A stretch of DNA of 64,000 nucleotides from Paractinoplanes polyasparticus (GTDB taxonomy: Bacteria; Actinomycetota; Actinomycetes; Mycobacteriales; Micromonosporaceae), in the NCBI RefSeq assembly GCF_019710575.1, contig NZ_JAHWFK010000001.1, positions 434,001 to 498,000 of the forward strand, written 5' to 3'. This document shows, in pieces, positions 16,903-29,553 of this stretch. Position numbers and translations under genes: made by a program. Under the pieces are notes generated by a model. That model was not told where the DNA came from. It saw nothing but the letters and a program-made list of their open reading frames with translations, and made no database searches. Numbering within the stretch: position 1 is the stretch's first letter; each line of letters starts with the position of its first letter.

Positions 16903-18414
16903 CTACGAGACCCGGATGGTCACCCGGTCGTAGCGTGTCAGCGGGAACCCGCCGTTGTCGGTGACCTGCGCGATGACGGAGATGGTCTGTCCCGGCTCGG
17001 CACCGGCCGGAACGGTCACCCGGGAACCGCTGATCGCCACGGTTCCGGGGTAGCTGCCCTCCTCGCGGTACTGCCACCAGGCGGTGGTGACGCGGTCGCG
17101 GTCCGGGTCGGCGGTGTGCGCGGACAGCTTCACCGTCGCGCCCGGGCGCGCCCGGACCGTGTCACCGCCGGCGATGCGCACCGACGGCGGGTGGTTGCCG
17201 GCCGAATAGCGCGGCGTCAGCGTCCACTGGATGCGGGCGGCGAAGTCGTTCTGCGCGGCCGCCGCCCAGCGCAGCGTGGTCAGGTTGGCCACGTCGGCGC
17301 CGGTCGCGTCCTTCTCCGTGGGCACGAGCCGCCACAGGTTCGGAGAAGCCGTCACCTGGTACGCCCGTCCGCCCCAGCCGCCCGTCGCCGGGTCGGCCGG
17401 GTTCCGCAGCCCCGTCGGCAGAAGCGGGTTGAAGACGACGTTGTCGCCCTCGGACAGGAAGTCGTACTCGGCCATCGGCTTGCACCAGCCGCCCGGCGCC
17501 TTCACGGGGTCGCCGAAGACGTCCAGCGGATCGCCGGGCGTGGTCTGCCCGTCGAGCCAGGAGCGGTAGAGCGAGCCCCACGGCCCGACCTGGATGTTGC
17601 GGCGGATCCAGTCGCCGGTGAAGTACACCCGGTCGGCGGGGAGACCCCGTACGTTGCCCTGGCCGTTGTTGTTGCAGTTGAAGCCCCACGTGGCGTAGCC
17701 CGCCGACCGCTCTTCCACCCGGACAGCGGGCCAGGCGACGGAGATGTAGTTCGCGTACGTCTCGTCCTGGAACCCACTGGCCAGGATGACCGCCTTCTTC
17801 GAGACGGCCGCCTTCACGGAGCCCCACCGAGGTGACGACGAGTACCGCTCCTCAATGGACTTCAGCGCACGGGCGATGGTGCTCGTGCCGCCCCAGGCCT
17901 GCAGATAGACAGGCCGCCTGTCCTTGTCCAGCAACAGATCCCGGATGAGGTTCGAACCCGGCGTGTCCGATGCCATCTCCCCCTCGAAGGAGATGTTGCC
18001 CAGCCGCACCAGTGACGTGAGCTCGGCCGGGCTGGGATAAGCCGGGTCGTGCCGGCGCAGGTTCGGATAGACCTTCGCGTACGCCGGGATCACCTGGTCC
18101 TCGAGGGTGGTGTTCCCGGTCCACCGCCACGACGTCTGCGGCGTCTTGTATTCACGGTTGGGCAGGAAGAACTCGGTGCCCTGGCCGTCGCCCGCCCAGT
18201 GGAACTTGCTGCTGGTGTAGATGATGCCCTTGGTGTCGAGCTCATTGGTGTAGAGCAGGTAGCGAACCAGCGAGGCGATGTCGTCCGACTCCATGTCGGT
18301 CGTGATGACGGTGCGCGGCCTCTCCGGATGCGAGCCGCCGGCATGAGCCGGGGCGCTCAAGGCGCCCGCCGAGACCACGAAAGCCGCAGCCACGGCCAGG
18401 AGGCGGCGCATCAC
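16903..18414 (-). CDS. Secreted DUF1593 nucleoside-hydrolase-like enzyme (Sde182 type)
   Basis: 503 residues. A Sec signal peptide spans about 1-26 ([20 protein letters not shown], cleavage after AHA). The catalytic domain resembles nucleoside hydrolases: [20 protein letters not shown] replaces the usual DTDPGxDD calcium/ribose-binding loop. A C-terminal Sde182-type beta-sandwich follows (about 400-503: [19 protein letters not shown], ITVxV-like strands). It is exported and probably cleaves or binds a furanoside. The start (GTG 18414 or ATG 18411) overlaps the stop of the isomerase gene, so it is the last gene of the sugar operon. Nucleoside hydrolases act on ribofuranosides; action on another furanosyl sugar is an inference. 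Confidence 0.8.
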   Translation of the reverse strand: MMRRLLAVAAAFVVSAGALSAPAHAGGSHPERPRTVITTDMESDDIASLVRYLLYTNELDTKGIIYTSSKFHWAGDGQGTEFFLPNREYKTPQTSWRWTGNTTLEDQVIPAYAKVYPNLRRHDPAYPSPAELTSLVRLGNISFEGEMASDTPGSNLIRDLLLDKDRRPVYLQAWGGTSTIARALKSIEERYSSSPRWGSVKAAVSKKAVILASGFQDETYANYISVAWPAVRVEERSAGYATWGFNCNNNGQGNVRGLPADRVYFTGDWIRRNIQVGPWGSLYRSWLDGQTTPGDPLDVFGDPVKAPGGWCKPMAEYDFLSEGDNVVFNPLLPTGLRNPADPATGGWGGRAYQVTASPNLWRLVPTEKDATGADVANLTTLRWAAAAQNDFAARIQWTLTPRYSAGNHPPSVRIAGGDTVRARPGATVKLSAHTADPDRDRVTTAWWQYREEGSYPGTVAISGSRVTVPAGAEPGQTISVIAQVTDNGGFPLTRYDRVTIRVS

Positions 18415-19391
18415 AGCTCCCCGAAGAGCGCGCTCTGCACGATCCGCTGCGCGGCCATCGCATCCTGGCGCTCTTGAGCCTCAGCAAGAGCGGACGTGTC
18501 GAGCCGGTCGAGCGCCCGGTGGATCCGCTTCAGGGTGCCGATGGCCGTGCTGGCCGCGTCCACGCTGTCCTCGCGGAACGGGAACTGGTCGAGCTGCCAC
18601 ACGCCGTCCCAGTTGTTCTTGCGCAGCGTGTGGAAGAACTCGAAGATCTCGGTGAGGTGGACCGTGCCCACGACGAGGTCGTCGTCCCAGCCGCGCAGGT
18701 TGTCGTTGACGTCCATGCCGTAGAGGCGGCCGTGGTCGATGATGAGCTGAGCGGCGTCGGCCGGCGACTCGCCGCCGTACAGGCTGTGCCCGAAGTCGAG
18801 CAGGATGCCGACGTTGTCCAGCCCGATCTCCTGGATGCCGAGCAGCGAGCGGGCAGCCGAGTCCCACGTCATCTTCACCCGGGGCTCGCGCGGCTTGTAC
18901 TCGATGGCGAACTTCAGGTCGGGATGCGCGCCCGCCAGTTCACGCATGCCGTCGACGGCCAGCTTCCACAGGGTGCGGTGGTCGACCTGGAACGGGTAGT
19001 CCCAGCCGTCCTGGCCGGGCCAGATCTTCACGTAGTCGGCGCCCAGTTCGCGCACGATGCCCGCGGCCTCGTGCATCAGGTCCAGAGCGGCCTTCCGTAC
19101 GCCGGGGTCCGGGTTGGTGAACGAGCCGCGGCTGAACCGGCGCAGGTAGATCTCGGGGGTGATGCCGATGGCGGTCAGCCCCTGGGCGGCCAGCGCGTCC
19201 TTGACCTCGCCGAGGCCGACGCCCGGCGTGAACGGGTAGTTGAGGTCGACCACCGAGAGGTCCTCGACCTGCCCGGCCAGCTCGATCGCGTCGAGCGTGG
19301 TGCGGGCCGGGCCGTAACCGTCGGAGGCGTACCGGTCGACGTAGGTGGCGAAATGCCAGAGTCCGGCTCCGAAGCGGGGGTACTCGGTCAT
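18411..19391 (-). CDS. TIM-barrel sugar isomerase/epimerase
   Basis: 326 residues of the xylose-isomerase-like AP_endonuc_2 superfamily. AGGAG lies six bases before the ATG at 19391, which overlaps the kinase stop (ATGA). Candidate metal ligands: Glu in [12 protein letters not shown], Asp and His in [14 protein letters not shown], Asp in YGMDVNDN, and Glu/Asp near HLTEIFEF. Predicted cytoplasmic, converting an aldose to the ketose used by the adjacent FGGY kinase. Taken with kinase and transketolase it fits the described D-apiose isomerase role, but other aldopentoses are possible. Confidence 0.75.
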   Translation of the reverse strand: MTEYPRFGAGLWHFATYVDRYASDGYGPARTTLDAIELAGQVEDLSVVDLNYPFTPGVGLGEVKDALAAQGLTAIGITPEIYLRRFSRGSFTNPDPGVRKAALDLMHEAAGIVRELGADYVKIWPGQDGWDYPFQVDHRTLWKLAVDGMRELAGAHPDLKFAIEYKPREPRVKMTWDSAARSLLGIQEIGLDNVGILLDFGHSLYGGESPADAAQLIIDHGRLYGMDVNDNLRGWDDDLVVGTVHLTEIFEFFHTLRKNNWDGVWQLDQFPFREDSVDAASTAIGTLKRIHRALDRLDTSALAEAQERQDAMAAQRIVQSALFGEL

Positions 19392-21091
19392 TGCGGCTCC
19401 TGTTCGGTTGGGGTGCGTGCCCGGGCAACGGCCGCGCGCCAGGAGGAGCGCTGCGCGGCGGCGTCGGCGGGCTGAGGGCGGAACTCGTCGTAGGAGATGG
19501 GTGGGGTGAAGCCCCCGGCGAGGAACGCGGCGCCGAGAGCGGAGAGGTTCGCGGTGCGGGCGCGGAGGACGGGCAGGCCCGTGAGGTCGGACTGGATCTG
19601 CATCAGGACGTCGTTGCCGCTGGCACCGCCGTCCGCGAGCAGCGCGTCGGCCGGTCCCATCGCGTCCACGACGTCGGCGACCTGGTGGGCGATCGACTCG
19701 ACGGCGGCGCGGGCGAGCTGAGCGGGCTTGGTGCCGAGCGTGAGGCCGCTGATCAGGCCGACCGCGGCGTCGTCCCACCAGGGCGCGGCCAGCCCGCCGA
19801 ACGCCGGGACGAGGTGAACGCCGTCGCTGGAGGCGTCGGCCGCGAGTTCGGCCACTCGCGCCGGACTCACCCCGAGAAGCGAAGCCAGCCAGGCGACGGT
19901 CGAACCGGACGACCGGATGTTCCCCTCGGCTGCCAGTTCGTCATTCCATGCGACGGTCATACAAACGCCGTCGTTCGAGGCTGCGCCCAGCCGCATCACC
20001 GACGAGCCGGTTCCGTAGGTGACCTTGACGCCCCCGGAGACGGGGCCGCCGCGCACGCCCCCGGACACAGCGCCGCCGCGCACGCCCCCGGAGACAGGGC
20101 CGCCGCGCACGCCGCCGGAGACGGGGCCGCCGCGCGCGATGCGGTCACCGTGGGCGTAGAGCGCCGCGTGCGAGTCCCCCAGCACGGCGGTGATCGGCAG
20201 CCCGGCCAGCGCTCCCCCGCGCTCGCCGATGCGCCCCAGTTCCCCCGACGACGGGGTGAGCGAGGGCAGCGCGGCCGACGGGATGCCGAACAGGTCGAGC
20301 AATTCGGGGCTCCACGCGCCGGCCCGCACGTCGAGCAGCTGGGTGCGCGACGCGTTGCCCGACTCGATCTGGTGGCTGCCGGTCAGCGCGTACAGCAGCC
20401 ACGCGTCGATCGTGCCCACGACTGCGCCCGGAGTGCGGTCGAGCAGCCACCGGAGCTTGGCCGCGCTGAACATCGGGTCGAGAGGCAGACCGCTGATCTC
20501 CCGTACGCGGGAAGCGTGTCCCTTCTCCCGCAGCGCGTCACAGATGGGCTGGGCCCGCTGGTCCTGCCAGCCCAGCACCGGCCCGGCCGGCTGCCCGGTC
20601 CGCCTGTCCCACACGACCGCCGATTCGCGCTGCGTGCTCAGCCCGACCGCGCGCACCCGCTCGCGGGGCACGTCCGCCAGGCACTGAGCGGCGGCGGCCA
20701 GCACACTGTCGAGGATCTCGCCCGCGTCCTGCTCGACCCAGCCCGGCCGCGGGTACCGGATCGGCACGGGCGCCGATCCGGTCGCGACCACCACGCCCGT
20801 CGGATCGACCAGCAGGCACTTGGTGGAGCTGGTGCCCTGGTCGATCGCGAGCACAAGGTCGTCCCGCACCCGCCCCGAAGCACTGTCCCCGTCGCTGCCC
20901 CGGCCGCGCCGGCCGAACGGGTCACAGCCGCCGACCGGACCGCGGACGTCAGCGCCGCCGTCATCAGCCGGGCCGCGGACGTCAGCCACACCACCGCCGC
21001 CCGCCGGGCCGTGGTCGCCAGCGCCGCCGTCATCAGCCACGCCACCGCCGCCCGCCGGGCCGTGGTCGTCCGGGCGGGCGAGCTCAGGCAT
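19388..21091 (-). CDS. FGGY-family carbohydrate kinase with tandem-repeat insertion
   Basis: Domain I starts [18 protein letters not shown] (ATP-phosphate loop) and continues [17 protein letters not shown]; domain II has [28 protein letters not shown] and LGAAFLAGG. The enzyme should phosphorylate a ketose in the cytoplasm. Between [15 protein letters not shown] and VKVTYGTG four nearly identical RGG(P/A)VSGGV units are inserted where relatives have a short loop. The ATG at 21091 overlaps the transketolase stop by eight bases but adds ~70 Gly/Asp/Val-rich residues encoded by another repeat; GTG at 20869 ([12 protein letters not shown]) would give a family-like N-terminus and may be the real start. 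The stop overlaps the isomerase ATG. Confidence 0.85.
   Translation of the reverse strand: MPELARPDDHGPAGGGGVADDGGAGDHGPAGGGGVADVRGPADDGGADVRGPVGGCDPFGRRGRGSDGDSASGRVRDDLVLAIDQGTSSTKCLLVDPTGVVVATGSAPVPIRYPRPGWVEQDAGEILDSVLAAAAQCLADVPRERVRAVGLSTQRESAVVWDRRTGQPAGPVLGWQDQRAQPICDALREKGHASRVREISGLPLDPMFSAAKLRWLLDRTPGAVVGTIDAWLLYALTGSHQIESGNASRTQLLDVRAGAWSPELLDLFGIPSAALPSLTPSSGELGRIGERGGALAGLPITAVLGDSHAALYAHGDRIARGGPVSGGVRGGPVSGGVRGGAVSGGVRGGPVSGGVKVTYGTGSSVMRLGAASNDGVCMTVAWNDELAAEGNIRSSGSTVAWLASLLGVSPARVAELAADASSDGVHLVPAFGGLAAPWWDDAAVGLISGLTLGTKPAQLARAAVESIAHQVADVVDAMGPADALLADGGASGNDVLMQIQSDLTGLPVLRARTANLSALGAAFLAGGFTPPISYDEFRPQPADAAAQRSSWRAAVARARTPTEQEPQ
20028..20135 (-). repeat. 4 x 27-bp tandem repeat inside the kinase gene
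   Basis: Four consecutive in-frame 27-bp units (20028-20054, 20055-20081, 20082-20108, 20109-20135) differ from one another at only a few bases. On the minus strand each encodes RGGPVSGGV, once with Ala for Pro. Unit length is a multiple of three, so copy number can vary without breaking the frame. Confidence 0.9.
20950..21070. repeat. 51-bp direct repeat at the kinase 5' end
   Basis: CACCGCCGCCCGCCGGGCCG recurs at about 20992 and 21043, 51 bases apart, with GCGCCGCCGTCATCAGCC also duplicated upstream of each. If translated on the minus strand it gives a repeated [12 protein letters not shown] segment before the conserved kinase domain. Period 51 again keeps the frame. Confidence 0.75.
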
Positions 21092-22046
21092 CGGCGCGGG
21101 CCAGCCCGATCGCGGCCTGCCGGATGTCGCCGGCGGTCAGCCCGAAGTGTTCGAGAAGGAACGCGGTGGCGCCGGTCGGCGCGAACTCGCGGTGGATGCC
21201 CAGCAGGCGCATCGGCACCGGGGCCCGCTCGGTGACGACAACGGCAGCGACCGCCGCGCCCAGGCCGCCGGTGGTGGTGGCCTCCTCGGCGGTCACGATG
21301 CCGCGGGTCTCGGTCATCGCGCGGCGGATCGCGTCCTCGTCGAGCGGCGCGATCGTCGACATGTTCAGCACTCGCACGGAAACTCCCTGCTCGGCGGCCT
21401 CCTCGGCGGCCTCGAGCGCGCGGGAGACCATGGTTCCGGCCGCCACCACCGTGACATCCGAGCCGTCGCGCAGGGTGGTCGCCGCGCCGAAGGTGAACGG
21501 GCGGTCACCGGTCACCGCGGGCACCTTGAACCGGCCTACGCGCAGGAAGGCGGGCCGGGCCGCGTTGGCCGCCCAGCGCACGGCCGAGCGGGTCTCGGCC
21601 GGGTCGGCCGGCACGATCACGTCGAGACCGGCGATCGCGCGCAGCCACGACAGGTCCTCGATCGAGTGGTGCGTCGGCCCGAGCTCTCCGTAGGCCATGC
21701 CCGGGCTCATCCCGCACAGGACGACCGGCGACTGGCTGTACGCGACGTCCGCCTTGATCTGCTCGAGCGCGCGCCCGGTCAGAAACGGGGACGCCCCGCA
21801 CACGAACGGGATGTACCCGCTGAGCGCCAGCCCCGCCCCGACCCCGACCATGTCCTGTTCGGCGATGCCCACGTTGATCAAACGATCAGGAAACTCCTTC
21901 TGGAACTGCACGAGGTTGCTCGATCCGACGGAGTCATTGCACACGGCCACGATTCGCTCATCCTCGCGCGCCAAAGCGCTCAGTTCTTCGGCGAAAGCGA
22001 CACGGCAATCGAACGTTTCATTCGCCGGAGCGACGGGCGCGCTCAT
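21084..22046 (-). CDS. Transketolase-like subunit, C-terminal half (TPP pyrimidine/TKC domains)
   Basis: From the ATG at 22046 (MSAPVAPANETF), overlapping the upstream half's stop (ATGA); the longer open frame upstream is not credible. Contains LINVGIAEQDMVGVGAGLAL with the catalytic Glu that activates thiamine diphosphate, the FKVPAVTG region and the C-terminal domain beginning VTVVAAGTMVSRALEAAEEA. About 320 residues, the normal size for a split transketolase C-half. It forms an enzyme with the N-half encoded just before it. Such split transketolases cleave ketose phosphates; in the D-apiose route the pair acts on apulose 4-phosphate. Confidence 0.85.
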   Translation of the reverse strand: MSAPVAPANETFDCRVAFAEELSALAREDERIVAVCNDSVGSSNLVQFQKEFPDRLINVGIAEQDMVGVGAGLALSGYIPFVCGASPFLTGRALEQIKADVAYSQSPVVLCGMSPGMAYGELGPTHHSIEDLSWLRAIAGLDVIVPADPAETRSAVRWAANAARPAFLRVGRFKVPAVTGDRPFTFGAATTLRDGSDVTVVAAGTMVSRALEAAEEAAEQGVSVRVLNMSTIAPLDEDAIRRAMTETRGIVTAEEATTTGGLGAAVAAVVVTERAPVPMRLLGIHREFAPTGATAFLLEHFGLTAGDIRQAAIGLARADA

Positions 22047-22924
22047 CGGGCGAGCTCCGCTTCCGCGGCGACGATCTGCTCGGCCGACGGCACCTTGTGA
22101 TGCCACTCCACGCGGTCTTCCATGAAGGAGACACCTCTTCCCTTGACGGTGTTGGCGATGACGCAGGTCGGTCGCTCGCCGCGCGGCGCGGTGAACGCCT
22201 CGTGCAGCGCCAGGTGGTCGTGCCCGTCGACCTCCAGCACGTCCCAGCCGAACGCGCGGAACTTGTCGTCGAGCGGGTCGAGCGTGTTCGTCTCTTCGGT
22301 GCGTGCGCCCTGCTGCAGCCGGTTACGGTCGACGACGGCCGTGAGGTTGGACAGGCGGCGGTGGCCGGCGGTCATCGCGGCCTCCCAGTTGCTGCCCTCC
22401 TGCAGCTCGCCGTCGCCGAGCACGACGTACACGTGCCGAGACGACGCCGAGAGGCGTGCGGCCACGGCCATGCCGACCGAGACGGGCAGGCCGTGCCCGA
22501 GCGGGCCGGTGTTGGTTTCGACGCCCGGCACCTTGACCCGGTTGGGGTGGCCGTTCAGCGGTGACAGCGGCCCGGCGAACGTGTCGAGCTCGGCGGCCGG
22601 GAAGAACCCGGTCGCGGCCAGGGTCGTGTACAGGGCCCCGGCGGTGTGGCCCTTGCTGAGCACGAACCGGTCGCGGTCGGCCCACTCGGGCTTCTCGGGG
22701 TCGACGCGCAGCACGGAGAGGAACAGGGTGGTGAGGATGTCGAGGACGGACATGTCGCCGCCCACATGGCCCAGGCCGGCCCGGCCGATCATGTGCAGGT
22801 CGGTGGTTCGGGACTCGTTGGCCCGCTGCCGCAGCATCTCGCGGCGGCGCTCGGGGCCGGCCTCGGCGAATTCGTGCCGGAACGAGCGCCAGGCGGCGGC
22901 GGTACCAGGGTCGGCGACCAGCAT
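22043..22924 (-). CDS. Transketolase-like subunit, N-terminal half (TPP diphosphate domain)
   Basis: 293 residues. ThDP-binding motif GDGELQEGSNWEAAMTAG with DRNRLQQ completing the metal site; conserved His in GHVGGDMSVLDIL and SKGHTAGALY, and GPLGHGLPVSVGMA. GAAAGG precedes the ATG. It pairs with the C-half encoded next. There is a 64-base gap from the binding-protein stop, the longest inside the operon. Confidence 0.86.
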   Translation of the reverse strand: MLVADPGTAAAWRSFRHEFAEAGPERRREMLRQRANESRTTDLHMIGRAGLGHVGGDMSVLDILTTLFLSVLRVDPEKPEWADRDRFVLSKGHTAGALYTTLAATGFFPAAELDTFAGPLSPLNGHPNRVKVPGVETNTGPLGHGLPVSVGMAVAARLSASSRHVYVVLGDGELQEGSNWEAAMTAGHRRLSNLTAVVDRNRLQQGARTEETNTLDPLDDKFRAFGWDVLEVDGHDHLALHEAFTAPRGERPTCVIANTVKGRGVSFMEDRVEWHHKVPSAEQIVAAEAELAR

Positions 22925-22988
22925 GGGTGTGCCTTTCTGCGGGTGATGAGGAGCGGGCCCGGCAGAGACCCGCCCCCGGAGAAGAGGG

Positions 22989-26627
<3,639 letters not shown>

Positions 26628-26628
<1 letters not shown>

Positions 26629-27287
26629 TACTTCACCGCCAGCTCGGTCGGCACCAGGAAGATCGTCCCGGGCGACAGCGACGAGAACGCGCCGTGGAAA
26701 TCGACCTTCCTGCCCTTCAGCCCGTCCCGGTCGACCTGGGCGATCACCTCGGTCTTGACCTTGTTGTTGATCTGGTTGGCGACCTCGGCGTAGTCGATCT
26801 GGTTGGTGAAGTCGCCGAACGAGATGAACTTGACGGCGTCGCGGATCGCGGTGCCGGCGATGACCGGACCGGTCGCGATCGTGACCTTCACCGGCTTGCC
26901 GCCCGCCACCGGGACCTCGACGGTGACCGGGCCGGTGGGCACCGAGGTGTCCACGTCGGTGACCGTGCCGGAGCCCTTGACCATGAAGGCGTACGGGCTG
27001 CCGGTGCCGGCCTGGTTCCCGTACTGCTTGCCCGCCGCGTCGGGGTCGTCGGCGATCGCGGCGGCCACCGTGGTCACGTCGACGGCGTTGTCGTGCACGG
27101 TCGGCACGATCTTCTGCGTCCAGTTGCTGTCGGCGTACGTCCTGGGGTCGGTCGCCGACGTCGCCGCGGCCACCTGCCCGTCCTTCTCGTAGACGTAGAC
27201 GCCCGGAATCCGGGAGCAGGCCGTCACCGCCGGGACCAGCGCGGCCGCGGTCGCCGCGGCGAGCAGTCGGCGTGTGATCACCGTCAT
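26628..27287 (-). CDS. DUF2291 lipoprotein of the sugar operon
   Basis: 219 residues. Signal peptide ITRRLLAAATAAALVPAVTAC with the lipobox Cys at about residue 23, so it is a surface lipoprotein. The body matches DUF2291 proteins that accompany RbsABC-type transporters: VYVYEKDGQVAAA, GYGNQA-like turns and IDYAEVANQINNKVKTEVIA. It is the first gene after the divergent promoter region; a conserved 13-mer sits four bases before the ATG. A role as accessory to sugar uptake is inferred from context only. Confidence 0.8.
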
Positions 27288-27290
27288 GTT

Positions 27291-27522
27291 GAATATCCAT
27301 TCATGGGCGATTGGGCATGCCATCACTGTGAATGGTTGATGTCGCCGTTGTCAACGGATCGTTCCGTTCAGGATTCGAACCGGGCTCACAGCTCGGCGCC
27401 GACGCACTTGACGGGGTGCCCACCACCTGGTTGTGATATCGATGCAGCGGCGATTTTCTATTCAGGCCCGCTTTTTTCCACCAGCCACGCCGACTGAACC
27501 CGCATCAGGTGAATGGATATTC
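27291..27522. promoter_or_regulatory. Divergent regulatory region with paired operator 13-mers
   Basis: TGAATGGATATTC occurs at 27510-27522 on the plus strand facing the regulator, and the identical 13-mer on the minus strand at 27303-27291 facing the transport operon; each contains a GAAT-N4-ATTC inverted repeat. A third TGAATGG lies at 27329-27335. A GTTGA-N11-TCAAC inverted repeat at 27335-27355 overlaps a perfect minus-strand -35 hexamer TTGACA (27354-27349), though no good -10 follows. On the plus strand TTGACG stands at 27408. The symmetric placement suggests one regulator controlling both directions. Confidence 0.65.
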
Positions 27523-27552
27523 TCCTCCGCAGGACGCACAGGGGAGGACTGA

Positions 27553-28566
27553 GTGGCAGAGCGCTACCCGGCGGCGCGAACAGCCGCCCTGGACGAGGTC
27601 GCCACCGACCAGATCCGGCTGCTGACCAAGGTGGCCCGCATGTACCACGAGCGCGGGATGCGCCAGCCGCAGATCGCCGCGCAGCTGCACATCTCGCAGC
27701 CCCGCGTCTCCCGCCTGCTCAAACGGGCGGTCGAACTGGGCATCGTGCGGACCACCGTGATCGCCCCGCGCGGCGTGTACGCCGAGCTCGAGGAACAGAT
27801 CGAGCAGGCGTACGGCGTCACCGAGGTGATCGTGGCCGACACCGACGACCACGCCGACGAGAGCCACGTGATGCGCGCGCTCGGCGCCGCCGCCGCCGTC
27901 TATCTGGAGACGACGCTCATGGGCGGCGAACGCATCGGCGTCTCGTCGTGGAGCTCGACCATCCTGGCCACGGTCGAGGCCATGCACCCCCGCCCGACCC
28001 AGGTCGCCGACCAGGTCGTTCAGATGCTGGGCGGCGTCGGCAACGTCACCGCGCAGACCCAGGCCACCCGGATCACCGGCCGGCTCTCCGCGCTGACCGG
28101 CGCCCAAGCGGTCTACCTGCAGGCCCCGGGCCTGCTCGCGTCGGGCGACATGCGGCAGATGTTCGTCACCGACCCCAACATCGAACCGGTGCTGCGCGCC
28201 TGCGAGGACCTGACGATGGCCCTGGTCGGCGTGGGCAGCATCGAGCCCAGCCCGCTGCTGCGAGAGAGCGGCAACGCGTTCGCCGAGAGCGAGCTCCCCG
28301 CCCTGCGCAAGGCCGGCGCCGTCGGCGACGTGTGCATGCGGTTCTTCGACTCGGCCGGCGAGCACATCGAGTCGTCCTTCGACGACCGCGTCCTCGGCAT
28401 CGGCGCGGAGACCCTTCGCAAGATCCCGCGCCGGGTCGCCGTGGCCGGAGGCCTGCGCAAGAGCACCGCCATCGAGGCCGCCCTGCGCGGCGGCTGGGTC
28501 AACGTGCTCATCACCGACCTGCAGGTGGCTCGCCGCCTGGTCGGCCAGAACACGGAGAGCGCCTGA
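27553..28566 (+). CDS. SorC/DeoR-type sugar-binding transcriptional regulator
   Basis: GTG start with GGGGAGGA just upstream; 337 residues. The N-terminal helix-turn-helix is YHERGMRQPQIAAQLHISQP followed by RVSRLLKRAVELGIV. The SorC-type sugar-phosphate-binding domain follows: GERIGVSSWSSTILATVEAM, VVQMLGGVGN, VGVGSIEPSPLL, CMRFFDSAG and GIGAETLRKIPRRVAVAGG. Such regulators respond to phosphorylated sugars, which fits the divergent kinase/transketolase operon. It very probably binds the 13-mers in the intervening region and also controls itself. Confidence 0.88.
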   Translation: MAERYPAARTAALDEVATDQIRLLTKVARMYHERGMRQPQIAAQLHISQPRVSRLLKRAVELGIVRTTVIAPRGVYAELEEQIEQAYGVTEVIVADTDDHADESHVMRALGAAAAVYLETTLMGGERIGVSSWSSTILATVEAMHPRPTQVADQVVQMLGGVGNVTAQTQATRITGRLSALTGAQAVYLQAPGLLASGDMRQMFVTDPNIEPVLRACEDLTMALVGVGSIEPSPLLRESGNAFAESELPALRKAGAVGDVCMRFFDSAGEHIESSFDDRVLGIGAETLRKIPRRVAVAGGLRKSTAIEAALRGGWVNVLITDLQVARRLVGQNTESA

Positions 28567-28677
28567 GGGTGGGCCCGGCTCGACGCTCCCAGCAACCGCT
28601 GCCGCCGGCGGCGCCGATGCCTGCGCATGGGCCGGACCGGGGTGATGCGCCTGTCTTCCGAGCCGCATCGGGGTTGA

Positions 28678-28725
28678 CTTGTCGCAAGCCTTGTCGCAAG
28701 CTAGTGAGACAAGACTTGCGACGAG
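28678..28725. promoter_or_regulatory. Cluster of CTTGTCGCAAG operator repeats
   Basis: CTTGTCGCAAG occurs at 28678-28688 and 28690-28700 (period 12), and an inverted copy CTTGCGACGAG at 28715-28725. Each unit is itself a CTTG-N3-CAAG inverted repeat. The cluster begins inside a -35-like TTGACT (28675-28680) and ends 14 bases before the membrane-protein ATG. Probably the autoregulatory operator of the GntR protein encoded downstream. Confidence 0.6.
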
Positions 28726-28738
28726 CCGGGAGGCCGCC

Positions 28739-29548
28739 ATGCCGAGGAAGGTGCGTCCGACGCAGCTCGAGATAGCCCGTCTGTGGTTGGCCGCGCGTGG
28801 CCTGGCCGACGTCACGCCGACACCGATGCTCTCGGCGCGCCTGACGGTCCGTCGACGGGCGCGGCTGGCCGCTGCCATTCTGCCGGCCGTGTTCCTCATG
28901 GGAACTGCCCTCGTCTATGTCTCCGCCTTACCGCTCCGTCCCGCGGACGACGGGTTCGGGACGCAGCAGCGGTGGGCGCTGGTGGTGCTGACGGCGCTGG
29001 TGGCTGGATTGGTGCTGGGGCTGTCGCTGCTGGACCGGTGGGTGCGGCGGGTCGATCAGCAGGCCGGTGCGGAGTTGCCCCGACGGGCGACCCACTCCGT
29101 GCGGCCCGGCTGGCGGACCGTGCTCGGCGTTCCGCGGGCCGCCTTGCTGGCGGTCACGTACGCCGGCGCGGCCGTGCTGGCGATCGCGGCCCTGACCATG
29201 CGGGACGGCGTCGCGCGGTACTCGGCGGTCATCATGCTCATCGGGCTGTGCGGGGTCGCGGCCGGCACGGCCGTCCAGCTGCGCCATGTGCTCACCCACC
29301 CGGTGGTGGCCGACGACGAGGGCACGCTGAGGGCCGACTTCCTCATGCGCGTCGAGGACGCCCGCGAGGTGGGCCTGCCGACCGTGGTGTGGTCGCTGCC
29401 GGTCGTGTCGGTCTTCGACACCGGACTCGATCCGTGGAACACGGGCTGGCTCGCCTTCGTGATCCTGAGCGTCATCGCGCTCGCCCTGATCACAGCGGGA
29501 GACGTACGGAACGCCCTGGCGGCCCCGCACGGCCGCACCGCCCGGTGA
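28739..29548 (+). CDS. Four- to five-helix membrane protein, partner of GntR regulator
   Basis: 269 residues from the ATG at 28739, with GGGAGG six bases upstream; the longer frame that begins inside the operator repeats is rejected. Hydrophobic segments lie at about 46-68, 85-105, 135-158, 165-185 and 240-260. No catalytic motif or ABC partner is seen. The stop overlaps the GntR-type gene, so both are one operon, as is usual for YtrA-class regulators and membrane proteins, but here no ABC ATPase is present. Function unknown. Confidence 0.7.
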   Translation: MPRKVRPTQLEIARLWLAARGLADVTPTPMLSARLTVRRRARLAAAILPAVFLMGTALVYVSALPLRPADDGFGTQQRWALVVLTALVAGLVLGLSLLDRWVRRVDQQAGAELPRRATHSVRPGWRTVLGVPRAALLAVTYAGAAVLAIAALTMRDGVARYSAVIMLIGLCGVAAGTAVQLRHVLTHPVVADDEGTLRADFLMRVEDAREVGLPTVVWSLPVVSVFDTGLDPWNTGWLAFVILSVIALALITAGDVRNALAAPHGRTAR

Positions 29549-29553
29549 ACCGC

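Noticed and set aside
16691..16933. 80-residue plus-strand open frame between the nucleotidyltransferase and DUF1593 genes
   Set aside because: Random Arg-rich composition, and it runs through the operon terminator hairpin.
26631..27300. N-terminal extension of the RbsA-like ATPase
   Set aside because: It is the shifted-frame shadow of the DUF2291 lipoprotein; the ATPase family begins at the GTG at 26628.
27371..27381. GGTTCGAATCC on the minus strand, the tRNA T-loop consensus
   Set aside because: The flanking bases do not form a 5-bp T-stem, and no acceptor stem, anticodon arm or CCA-proximal pairing can be built around it.
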